From the NCBI GenBank assembly GCA_020698575.1, contig CM036252.1, forward strand, positions 1,526,597 to 1,590,596: a stretch of DNA of 64,000 nucleotides, in the 5' to 3' direction. The stretch is from Bostrychus sinensis. Taxonomy: Eukaryota > Chordata > Actinopteri > Gobiiformes > Eleotridae. The notes under the pieces are model-generated. The model worked only from the letters and a program-made list of their open reading frames with translations. It did no database searches and had not been told where the DNA came from. Below, piece by piece: positions 22,575-28,582 of this stretch. Position 1 is the stretch's first letter; each line of letters opens with the position of its first letter. The translations under genes were made by a program, and so were the position numbers.

Positions 22575-22982
22575 CTCTCGTATCAGCGTCGGTAACACGC
22601 CTTTGAGAATTTAAGTTGGCATTTTAGAATAAGCTGTGAACGCAGGTTACATTAAATGTATGTGACATTTTAAGACCTAACACTCTGTATCTTGGCCTTA
22701 AATTCAAAGCAGATGTTTCACCTCTGGTCCAAGAACTGAGAAAACCTCCTGGATCAGAGGTGGAACATCTGCTGCTGTGAAAAACCAAGTCCAGGCGACT
22801 TCTTTTTAACCTTCTGTTGTGCTTCAGTTCGCCTGGATGAGAGTCTAAGTCTCTAAACCAGGTCTAAACCAGGTCTAAACCAGGTCTAAACCAGGTCTAA
22901 ACCAGGTCTATGTTCTGTGGGTTTCAGGATTAAGGAGCTGAAGCAGACGCGGGAGCTGGAGCGACGAGGACTCACCACTTAA
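4009..22982 (+). CDS. camta2: Calmodulin-binding transcription activator 2 (5' part missing)
   Basis: CAMTA proteins are nuclear transcription coactivators with CG-1 DNA-binding, TIG, ankyrin and calmodulin-binding IQ domains; in mammals CAMTA2 works with Nkx2-5 and is restrained by class II HDACs through the ankyrin region. Coding exons read here: 4009-4134, 5188-5326, 6852-7508, 7582-7719, 7797-8165, 10336-10462, 10542-10676, 10757-10953, 11122-11378, 12153-12231, 12497-13046, 15008-15306, 17051-17217, 17321-17525, 18315-18386, 18990-19010, 19270-19451, 20277-20351 and 22928-22982. Phases agree at all junctions except for two frame changes inside 6852-7508. CAMTA2 rather than CAMTA1 is favoured by the micro-exon LTWIALK, the ITDFSPEWSYPE and AYSS/LMDYE context and the C-terminus RELERRGLTT. 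Nearly all introns contain minisatellites. Confidence 0.93.
4111..5157 (+). repeat. Splice-donor-spanning minisatellite, split by a MITE
   Basis: The 48-bp unit contains the last exon bases CTGCCTCTGTAACCACG and the donor GTAACAGCATCACACAC. Copies occur at the true exon end (4134), at 4161-4186, and six more times at 4837-5157, with variable CA tracts. The first extra unit is a multiple of three and would add 16 residues in frame. The array is interrupted by the element at 4187-4833. Confidence 0.9.
4187..4833. mobile_element. PIF/Harbinger-like MITE, 647 bp, inserted in the minisatellite
   Basis: It starts AGGCCTCCATACACCAAGGC and ends with the inverse of AGGCCTGGATATACCAAGGC, three mismatches in 23 bases. 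TAA target duplications (4184-4186 and 4834-4836) flank it, and removing the element plus one TAA restores the minisatellite unit exactly. No transposase frame is present. Confidence 0.9.
5319..5930 (+). repeat. 52-bp minisatellite spanning the camta2 donor at 5327
   Basis: About ten full copies of a 52-bp unit plus shorter degenerate ones. Each carries CCCACCAGGTGAGTTTAG, the same junction as the real exon end at 5326, and a second donor-like site CAGACAGGTGAGA. Many consensus 5' splice sites therefore follow the true one. Confidence 0.9.
6137..6799. mobile_element. Putative MITE with GAAGGCCATTACAT inverted ends
   Basis: The 14-bp sequence GAAGGCCATTACAT at 6137 recurs inverted at 6786-6799. 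The element is about 663 bp and carries a SINE inside it. A target duplication is not clear, so the class is left open. Confidence 0.55.
6299..6545 (-). mobile_element. tRNA-derived SINE
   Basis: Read on the minus strand from about 6545, the sequence starts with a tRNA-like head: an A-box-like GTAGCTCAGTTGTTGGTA and a B-box-like GGGTTGACAGTTCAATCCCC. A body with GTGTCCTTGGGCAAGACACT, common in fish SINEs, follows, and an A/T-rich tail ends near 6300. It is nested in the putative MITE in a camta2 intron. Confidence 0.75.
6852..8165 (+). CDS. camta2: camta2 exons: central proline/serine-rich region
   Basis: Three exons. 6852-7508 contains the CAMTA-typical block GFDPDAFLNSPKQGQTYG but in a different frame from its start, and its end (ESENTSGPPTKVALIQ) is in the third frame. 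7582-7719 reads SNSGSPPRRQSSAPLLLVCQ and onward. 7797-8165 reads VKQESGRHGSDGVSMETPPP to FPDLISDLIAEE and ends ITDFSPEWSYPE, a conserved CAMTA sequence just before the TIG domain. Acidic and proline-rich composition fits the less conserved activation region. The two frame changes are discussed as a finding. Confidence 0.85.
8456..8834. mobile_element. MITE with CAGGGTTCCTGC ends (first copy)
   Basis: It starts CAGGGTTCCTGC and ends GCAGGAACCCTG; TATCA flanks both sides (8451-8455, 8835-8839). The interior is AT-rich with repeated AAAAGTCTTAA. It sits inside the MITE-derived sequence and was copied with it to 9317-9694. Confidence 0.8.
9317..9694. mobile_element. MITE with CAGGGTTCCTGC ends (duplicated copy)
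   Basis: Same element as at 8456-8834, one base shorter (ACAGTGATG in place of ACAGGTGATG). It shares the same TATCA flanks, so it arose by the 861-bp tandem duplication and not by a second insertion. Confidence 0.8.
10336..10676 (+). CDS. camta2: camta2 exons: TIG/IPT domain
   Basis: Exons 10336-10462 and 10542-10676 encode GGVKVLITGPWSEPAGRYSC, VFDQSTVPASLIQPGVLRCY and CPAHEAGLVCLQVLESGGSV, followed by SSSVLFEYRAR and LDWLSLDD. This is the immunoglobulin-like TIG domain found in CAMTA and Rel/NF-kB-type proteins, used in DNA contact or dimerisation. Splice phases agree (1, then 1), with acceptors CTGCAG and CCCTGCAG. Confidence 0.93.
10757..13046 (+). CDS. camta2: camta2 exons: coiled-coil and ankyrin repeats
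   Basis: Exon 10757-10953 reads NQFRMSILERLEQMERRMAE (predicted coiled coil), then a Gln/His-rich run and polyproline. Exon 11122-11378 reads WFERRIVGLCERMMSGACW and the ankyrin start RGMTLLHLAAAQGYTHLIHT. Exon 12153-12231 gives LDLEQEVDPLNVDHFSCTPL, and 12497-13046 gives MWACALGHQASAELLYSWNS, IPDSLGRLPLAVARSRGH and a long basic tail ending TSPDTG. The ankyrin block is the class II HDAC contact region in mammalian CAMTA2. The tail has an internal 150-nt duplication. The donor used at the end is uncertain because of the array at 13029-14025. Confidence 0.9.
11352..11550 (+). repeat. 41-bp minisatellite copying the ankyrin exon end and donor
   Basis: Five donors GGAG|GTAACTCACTC at 11379, 11420, 11461, 11502 and 11543. 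Each unit includes 27 exonic bases (CTCATTCACACGCTCATCCT plus CTGGAG) and 14 intronic bases. The first donor gives the conserved LILWR|T junction. Confidence 0.92.
11566..12130 (+). repeat. Pyrimidine-rich minisatellite
   Basis: Interspersed units of CTCCTCTGTCTCTC and CCTCACCTGTCC make up the rest of the intron before the acceptor CTGTTGCAG at 12152. The strand is almost purine-free, so it is a 560-base polypyrimidine tract just 5' of an acceptor. Confidence 0.9.
12301..12496 (+). repeat. 38-bp minisatellite copying a 3' splice site
   Basis: About five copies of GTGTGACCCGTGTTATTTTA plus TGTTTTGTATTTGTCCAG. The true acceptor ATTTTTCCAG|ATGTGGGCG at 12496 is the last, diverged copy, so each unit has a pyrimidine tract and AG followed by exon-like bases. 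Confidence 0.92.
13029..14025 (+). repeat. 24-bp minisatellite with about 40 tandem 5' splice sites
   Basis: Units read CCACCAGCCCAGACACAG followed by GTGAGT. The first junction (13046|13047) is the predicted end of the exon, and the next exon (15008) supplies GC to complete Gly. Most units are 24 nt, so the first several donors all preserve frame and would each add ESTSPDTG. Occasional 19-nt units (first near 13150) shift the frame and lead to a stop. On the minus strand the array is also open in all frames, but no protein is supported there. Confidence 0.95.
14026..15007. other. camta2 intron remainder, nothing identified
   Basis: Unique-looking intronic sequence between the 24-bp array and the next acceptor (TTGTTTCAG, 15007). 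Open frames here have no family resemblance and no splice support. Confidence 0.5.
15008..15306 (+). CDS. camta2: camta2 exon: Ser/Pro-rich linker, ends at a GC donor
   Basis: Reads GLSSSSSLPSPFDPASSPSL, SSAYSSIGPAPMDTSPAES and LMDYESS, ending NENNENEELLEDDELQ. The SSAYSS and LMDYE blocks correspond to human CAMTA2. Frame continuity to the next exon (VDVAALAEQIIEATPERIK) requires splicing after CTGCAG at 15306, where the intron starts GCGAGT. This is a GC-AG intron. A GT four bases downstream (15311) would break the frame. Confidence 0.85.
15311..17030 (+). repeat. 11-bp minisatellite filling the GC-AG intron
   Basis: About 155 copies of 11-bp units: TAGTCCTGGTT, TAGACCTGGTT, TAGTCCTGGTG and TAGACCCGCTG. 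The early part (15311-15780) is built from the TTTAG variants and the later part mixes GTGTAG and CCCGCTGTAG units in larger blocks. It starts at intron position +5 and ends 20 bases before the acceptor TGTCCTGCAG. Confidence 0.95.
17051..20351 (+). CDS. camta2: camta2 exons: conserved region and IQ motifs
   Basis: Exon 17051-17217 reads VDVAALAEQIIEATPERIKR. 17321-17525 ends DGEQRELYEAARIIQTAFRR then YK. 18315-18386 reads GRRLKEQQDMAAAVIQRCYR then KYKQ. Micro-exon 18990-19010 reads LTWIALK. 19270-19451 reads YALYKKMTQAAILIQSKFRS and AAVLIQQYYRSYKEYERK. 20277-20351 reads GSFLTKKQDQAARKIMRFLR then RCRH. At least four IIQ/VIQ/LIQ IQ motifs form the calmodulin-binding region. The 21-nt micro-exon is a CAMTA2 trait that I also recall from the human protein. 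Confidence 0.93.
17541..18270 (+). repeat. 11-bp minisatellite GGTCTAAACCA/GGACTAAACCA
   Basis: About 66 copies of an 11-bp unit alternating GGTCTAAACCA and GGACTAAACCA with rare GGTCTGAACCA. It is the same family as 15311-17030 in the opposite orientation and fills the intron between two IQ exons. Confidence 0.95.
18387..18989. other. camta2 intron, nothing identified
   Basis: Ordinary intronic sequence without arrays or recognisable transposon ends. The adjoining intron 19011-19269 is also ordinary. Confidence 0.5.
19435..19995 (+). repeat. 76-bp minisatellite copying the IQ exon end and donor
   Basis: Seven to eight copies of a unit that starts with exonic AGCAGCAGCAAGATCAA, continues with the donor GTAAGAACCAGG, and ends with GGACTAAAACAGGACTAAAG. 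The first donor (19452) joins in frame to the next exon to give IKGSFLTKKQ. Confidence 0.93.
20385..21905 (+). repeat. 16-bp minisatellite GTAACCATACGTTTCT
   Basis: About 95 copies of a 16-bp unit with variants GTAGCCATACGTTTCT, GTAACCGTACGTTTCT and GTTTATGT. Minus-strand open frames over it (repeating ETYGYRNV) reflect the lack of stop codons in the unit and are not genes. Confidence 0.95.
21906..22927. other. Last camta2 intron: ATCGAT-rich transposon remnant, (AT)n and 11-bp repeats
   Basis: 21906-22270 is rich in ATACGAT/ATCGATA motifs at both ends (TATCGATTAGAAG near 21906, CTGTATCGTTACAG near 22260), which suggests a small DNA transposon remnant. 22480-22570 is an (AT)n tract. Five copies of GGTCTAAACCA lie at about 22857-22912, just before the acceptor GTTTCAG. 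Confidence 0.55.
22928..22982 (+). CDS. camta2: camta2 last coding exon and stop
   Basis: After the acceptor GGGTTTCAG the exon reads IKELKQTRELERRGLTT and TAA at 22980-22982. This matches the short CAMTA2 C-terminus that follows RCRHR, and differs from the RCRHSPLVD ending of some CAMTA1 isoforms. Confidence 0.92.
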
Positions 22983-23007
22983 ACGTTAACATTTCAATCA
23001 GAACTGA

Positions 23008-23008
23008 A

Positions 23009-23067
<59 letters not shown>
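23008..23067 (+). repeat. (TTA)n microsatellite
   Basis: About twenty uninterrupted TTA/ATT triplets just after the camta2 stop codon. Confidence 0.9.
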
Positions 23068-23068
<1 letters not shown>

Positions 23069-23159
23069 TACACTGATGGAGAAGCCTTATGTGTGACCTG
23101 AATGTTCCTGCTGCGCCCAGAACTCACCTCAGACCAAGCACAGGCTCAGATACTCACAA

Positions 23160-23520
23160 AATACTGCTAACATACTGCTAACACACTGCTAACACACTGC
23201 TAACACACTGCTAACATACTGCTAACATACTGCTAACATACTGCTAACACACTGCTAACATACTGCTAACACACTGCTAACACACTGCTAACACACTGCT
23301 AACACACTGCTAACATACTGCTAACATACTGCTAACATACTGCTAACACACTGCTAACATACTGCTAACATACTGCTAACACACTGCTAACATACTGCTA
23401 ACATACTGCTAACACACTGCTAACATACTGCTAACATACTGCTAACACACTGCTAACATATTGCTAACATATTGCTAACATATTGCTAACATATTGCTAA
23501 CATATTGCTAACATATTGCT
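23160..23520 (+). repeat. 12-bp minisatellite ACATACTGCTAA
   Basis: About 30 copies of ACATACTGCTAA or ACACACTGCTAA, with the last six changed to ACATATTGCTAA. Confidence 0.93.
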
Positions 23521-24137
23521 AGATATGGGTTAAAGTACTAGGGGTAAAGTGTCAGTGTTGGTCTTGTTGTGGTCCTAAAAACAGAAACAAAACTGGGTCC
23601 ACCAGACAGAAACCAGGTCATAAACACTGCCAGCCCTCTCTGTTTATCCAGGCTTGGGACCGGCCTGAAGAGAACGCGCTCTCTCCTGACCCCTGTGGCT
23701 GAATCTTTAGAACTTTTCTGTGAATCTGGGTTTGTGCTGAGGCGGTGAGGACGTTCTGGAGGCAGCAGAGTCTCGGGCCGCGTCCACAAAAACACTTTAC
23801 ACACGAGGTTTTTTTAATTTTTTATTTGTGCTGAATCACAAAGAGGAGTTTCAGACGCAGTGAACGACTTTAATGCGAGCCTTAATGCGGAACTGTGCAG
23901 CTTCTTCATGAGACTGAGTCAGAGTTGATGTGACGACTGAAAAATAACGTTTTATTTATGCTCTTTTGTTAAATACGCATTTATTTTGTCGTTGGTCGGT
24001 TTCCCCGCTGTGTGGAACTGCTGCGGAAAAATCCCATGCAGCCAGAAATAATTTTTCCCACAGAGCAAAGTAAAAAGAAACGCCTAGTGTTCAGCAACAG
24101 GACGCCTACAGCTGAGAACATGGAGCATTCTGTAGAG

Positions 24138-24702
24138 AAGTAGTTCCCCAAGTGGGGTCCGGGGCCCCCTGGTGGGCCACAAAGGTACTGCAGGGGATCC
24201 CCAAATACATAAAAAGAAATTTAGTTTGTAAACAAATTACAGTTAATTACATTTATATAGTTGTTAGCGAGCCAACAGTCTGTTTTTTTTTTTGTAACAC
24301 TTTAGAATAACTTGCAACTATGAAGCAGTAATAAAGCATTAACAACCATGTAATTAACAATAATTACAACAATGTAAGTAGTTCTGATGTTTTTTATTGT
24401 GCAATGATTTACATGAGCTGATTCCTAAAGAATTAATGTTTATAACGCAATGTTTGCTTGTAAATGTTGAAGTAATGTTTTGTAAATATTCAGTTAACTG
24501 GTTACCAACTCCAAGCTAATTCTGTAATGCTAATAGTGTAAGTTATTCTAAAAAGTTACTGTTTTTTTATGTTTTTAATTGAAATCTATGGAGAAAAAAA
24601 TGGCGTAGTCTTTTGAACAGAGTGAAACGTTCTTGTCGGGGTCCACATGGGATTTTCAGATTGTAAAGAGGGCCACGAGACTCCTGACTTTGGGAATCTC
24701 TG
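24138..24702. mobile_element. hAT-like MITE, 565 bp, 8-bp target duplication
   Basis: CTGTAGAG flanks both sides (24130-24137 and 24703-24710), the 8-bp duplication typical of hAT elements. The left end AAGTAGTTCCCCAAGTGGGG and the inverse of the right end CAGAGATTCCCAAAGTCAGG share TTCCC-AAGT-GG positions (13 of 20). No transposase frame is seen. A short relative begins CAGTGGTTCCCAAACTGGGG at about 59868. Confidence 0.75.
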
Positions 24703-25977
24703 CTGTAGAGTTATCTATTTTCACACTGTGGACTTTTTCTCCGTTAAAAGTTTTTAATTTGACAAAAAGAAAATCACTTTTTATAGTCTGTAACGTCACC
24801 GCTCTCGCCTCTAGCGGCGTTCTCGAAGTGCGCCGAAGAAAAAACTTTTTGGCATCGTGCGCCAATCAGCAGGCGGTGCTGACTGTATTCGCCCCAGCGC
24901 CGCCATGTTTGTTACTGCTGCGCTTTTTCTTCTGTCTTGCCGTCTATCGCCCCCTCCTGGTGATTAAACAGAACACAGACTGTAACTTAGAAAAGAGTTG
25001 GAAGAATAAAAGCTGTGACGATAACGACGCTCTGTTTACGTATGAAATGGTCGTGTAAATGGAGCTTTAATTCCCCTGCGGCGCCCCCTGGTGTACCTCG
25101 GTGAAAAAAAACAGCCTTGCCAGAATGGGAGCAGAGAGAAAAATGAGACCAAAACAGAGAGGAAACGAGAAAAGTTGGTTTGAGTTCAGCTTTAAAGTGT
25201 AACGCAGTGACTTTTCTGGTTTCGTCTTGTTTGTTGTTCCTCTCTGGAGCGCCCCCTACAGTACAGCTCTGTCGTAAACACTCCAGTTCTCGTATCTTTC
25301 CAGAGGTTTTCCTGCCGTGACGAAAATCCAGAAATAAATCCATCCGTAGCTCGTTATATTTTATCTTGTTTTTGTTTTTTGTAAGATATTTTTTAGGCCT
25401 GTTTCCGGCTTTATTGTATAGCACAGTACGCTCAGAGACAGCAGGGGGCGCTGCAGGATGCTTTATTCACCCCACAACAACTCATTTAACCTCACACAGA
25501 CTCCACATCTGTTTATTTAAAGAGAAAGGAGACCGAGTTCTGCTTTAAGTGCAATATTTCTGAGTAACGTCTTTCTCCTGGAGACGCTGTGGACGAGGCC
25601 CGAGCCCCAAGTTCGTATGAGACAAATCTATTTAAATATAAAGTATATATATATTCTAAAGTTTTAGATGTTTATTTATTGAAGCATGAGCCGGTCATGT
25701 GACTCCGAGCGACCGTGTGATTGGACGAGCTGCGAGTCTTAACGCTCCCCGTGACCTCTGTGCTTTTCTGTTTCTGTCGTTTCTACTGTCGAGGCCTGAA
25801 CCAATCGGATTTCAGGCCCCGCATCATGTGATCTGCGTCGACCAATCAGCTTTTGCCGCTGCAGTCTGTGTGGCTCCTGATTGGTCGGTTTGAATCATGT
25901 GACTGATGTGTTTTTGTTTTTTTTACTGTAATGAGCATGAGCTTTATATCAGCACTGTTTCCTCTACTGGCCCCTCC

Positions 25978-26435
25978 CTAAACCAGGTCTAAACCCGGAC
26001 TAAACCCGGTCTAAACCCGGTCTAAACCCGGTCTAAACCCGGTCTAAACCCGGTCTAAACCCGGTCTAAACCAGGTCTAAACCCGGTCTAAACCAGGTCG
26101 AAACCCGGTCGAAACCCGGTCGAAACCCGGTCTAAACCCGGTCTAAACCCGGTCTAAACCCGGTCTAAACCCGGTCTAAACCCGGTCTAAACCCGGTCTA
26201 AACCCGGTCGAAACCCGGTCTAAACCCGGTCGAAACCAGGTCGAAACCCGGTCGAAACCCAGTCTAAACCCGGTCTAAACCCGGTCTAAACCCGGTCTAA
26301 ACCCGGTCTAAACCCGGTCTAAACCAGGTCGAAACCCGGTCTAAACCAGGTCGAAACCCGGTCTAAACCAGGTCTAAACCAGGTCTAAACCAGGATTAAA
26401 CCAGGTCTAAACCAGGTCTAAACCAGGACTAAACC
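25978..26435 (+). repeat. 11-bp minisatellite GGTCTAAACCC
   Basis: About 41 copies of GGTCTAAACCC, GGTCGAAACCC and GGTCTAAACCA. Same family as the arrays in the camta2 and mepce introns, here ahead of the probable poly(A) signal. Confidence 0.93.
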
Positions 26436-26506
26436 TCCCTCCTGGTTCTGTTGCGGTGAAGCTTTTGCATGACTTTGTATTGAAAGTGATTTATTAAATG
26501 TCTCTA

Positions 26507-26512
26507 AATAAA
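26507..26512 (+). terminator. camta2: Candidate poly(A) signal of camta2
   Basis: AATAAA within TCTCTAAATAAAAATC, followed by a T/GT-rich stretch. It is the first convincing signal 3' of the last coding exon outside repeats. Confidence 0.5.
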
Positions 26513-26530
26513 AATCTGTTTGCTACGAAC

Positions 26531-28047
26531 TCTGGCTCAGTTTAGTTTTTTGTTTTGCCGCACACAGAGTCATTCGTCCAAACCACTTCTGACGCACAGC
26601 GGCGCTGAGCTGCCACAGTGAAATAAAGATTTTCGGTAGCGTTTCTTGTAAAGAGAGAGTTATTACCGTATTTTCTCAACTATAAGTCACACTTCTTTTC
26701 ATAGTTTGGCTGGTCCTGCAACTGTAGTCAGGTGCAACTTTATCAAAATATATATAATTCAACATGAAACATTACCATCTGCAGCCGTGAGAGGGCGCTC
26801 TAGGCTGGGCAGTAGTATTCAGTGATGTAGAATGAGATCAGGAGCTTGGTGAACTTGCTTACAGGTAACTTCCTCATGGACTCGCTTGTTTTGTTAATTT
26901 CACCTCTGCAGCCTCCCAGGTTTGTCCTTTACGCCGTTGTGTAGCTGATTAACTGTTAATGTGTTACGTTAGCACACGACGCATGTTCAGTCTGTTGTTC
27001 TGTTGTGTCGTTTAATAATTTGCCTTTACAGATTAAAGGTCTGTTCTTGGTCTTTGCCAAATAAATTTCTAAATAAATGCGACTTATGGTTTTTTTCCTC
27101 TTCATGACGCATTTTTTGACTGATGATCCAGAAAATACAGGACGTTTAAACGAGAATTTCTTGTTAAAACGTATCTTTCTCATTAAAACGAGAAAATTTG
27201 CCTGTTATAATGCTTTTTCTTCCTCAATGATATTTTAAAGGTTCCTCATTGGTTAAAATGAGGTGTTTTCCCATGATGCCTTAGGAGATGTTAACACTTC
27301 TTCAGTCAGAGCAGACGGAGACGAATGGAGGCGCCACTAACTTCACTGCGACATAACTGCGTCCGAAACACGTAAAAGGAATGAAAACACAGCACTGGTT
27401 TGTTAGAAAAGAAATCTGTTCTAAACCGTTAACGTTAACGGTCTCCGTTCCTCGCAGCAGTAACTTAAACCTTTTAACACTTTTTTTTTTTTTGCTTTTG
27501 TTGGGTTTCTCTATGCACTTTATGTCCCATACTGCCACCTTTAATTTATTTTTTATTATTATAAAGCGCAACAGTGCCCCCTTCTGTTGCCGGAAGTAAA
27601 TTTCCCATTTATTTTTCCCATAGACTTAAAAAAAAAAAAAAAGAGTTTAAAAGCTCGGTGGAGGCTAATCATCTCTGTGGAAACTCAACACGATTAATCA
27701 AAAAGATTAACGAAAACTCAAAAATTCTGCAAAATATGTTTGTAACTTTGCCTTTTGACAAGTTTCAGATTCGCGTTTATAGCAACATTATTGGTTTTAA
27801 GGTCAGGAGTTACCACAGAGCTCCTTCAGACTTAACTTTTAATATACGGAGTTTTCAGAAAGTCAATGGGAAAAATGAATGGGAATTTCACTGCCACTGT
27901 TGAGTTCCACAACCCACTTCTGGGGTCCCGACCCACCAGTTGAGAATCACTGACCTAGTTTGTCAGAGTGTACTGCAGTAAGAGCTTCCGGGTTTAACGC
28001 AGATGAATATTTCTGTAAAAACACAGACTGGTTTGTGGCTGAAGCGG
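26531..28047. other. Intergenic spacer between convergent genes
   Basis: No gene is supported. At 27911-27950 the sequence read on the minus strand begins CAGTGATTCTCAACTGGTGG, a classic hAT-type terminal repeat, but no matching second end was found. Poly-T (27480-27494) and poly-A (27629-27643) tracts flank other transposon-like sequence. Confidence 0.5.
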
Positions 28048-28053
28048 TTTATT
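28048..28053 (-). terminator. mepce: Candidate poly(A) signal of mepce
   Basis: TTTATT on the plus strand gives AATAAA on the minus strand about 200 bases past the mepce stop codon (28255). Placement is plausible but not proven. Confidence 0.4.
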
Positions 28054-28254
28054 TAGAAACTCGTCTGTAAATCTGTGGTTAGCGTCGTCGAAGCTCCTCA
28101 TTGGTTAAGCTCAGACGTGTCACTTCCTGTCGTCGCCGTGGGGACCTCATTTCCCACGATGCTTTGCTTTGGTTCGCCTTTTATCCTGTTCAGTCAAAAC
28201 GAGCTGCAGATTCATAAAGTCCACTGTAACGGATCGGCCAATCAGAGCCCTGCT

Positions 28255-28332
28255 TCACTTCCTGTGGGCGGGGCCTTTGTGGAACAGGTAAACGGGCCGA
28301 GGGTTTCCTGTGGACAGGTGAGAGAGAGGTGA

Positions 28333-28364
<32 letters not shown>

Positions 28365-28582
28365 CAGAAGTGAGAGAGAGACAGAAGTGAGAGAGAGACA
28401 GAGAGACAGACAGAGAGACAGAGAGACAGAGACCAGGTCTACAGGATGGTTCTGGTTCTGGTTCTGGTCAGACCTGGCCGTGTGAGGAGTCTGTAGGAGC
28501 TGAAGCCGATGGTCTCCGTCAGGAACGAGGTGAACTTGTCCGGCCTCAGACGAAGAGTCCTGAAGTTCCTGAAGGTCGTCTC
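28255..28582 (-). CDS. mepce: mepce last two coding exons
   Basis: Exon 28582-28474 reads ETTFRNFRTLRLRPDKFTSF then LTETIGFSSYRLLTRP and ends CCAG|GTCTGA. Exon 28307-28255 (acceptor TCCACAG) completes Gly and reads NPRPVYLFHKGPAHRK, then TGA. RPVYLFHK is the conserved last strand of the methyltransferase. The short intron carries a GA/CAGA microsatellite (28333-28433 on the plus strand). Read-through would replace the tail by RTRTRTIL and a stop, so splicing is needed for a complete fold. Confidence 0.88.

Larger units (their letters stand above)
22983..26530 (+). other. camta2: Probable camta2 3'UTR
   Basis: No further coding exon is seen. The region contains (TTA)n at 23010-23067, a 12-bp array at 23160-23520, a hAT-like element at 24138-24702 and an 11-bp array at 25978-26435. 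The first well-placed AATAAA after unique sequence is at 26507-26512. The extent is an inference; an earlier poly(A) site is possible. Confidence 0.5.

Noticed and set aside
4009..22982. Assignment to camta1
   Set aside because: The LTWIALK micro-exon, LDLEQEVDPLN context, short middle region and RELERRGLTT end fit CAMTA2 better.
28439..28441. Stop codon ending mepce with RTRTRTIL
   Set aside because: A donor at 28473 and a 53-nt exon at 28307-28255 restore the conserved RPVYLFHK tail.
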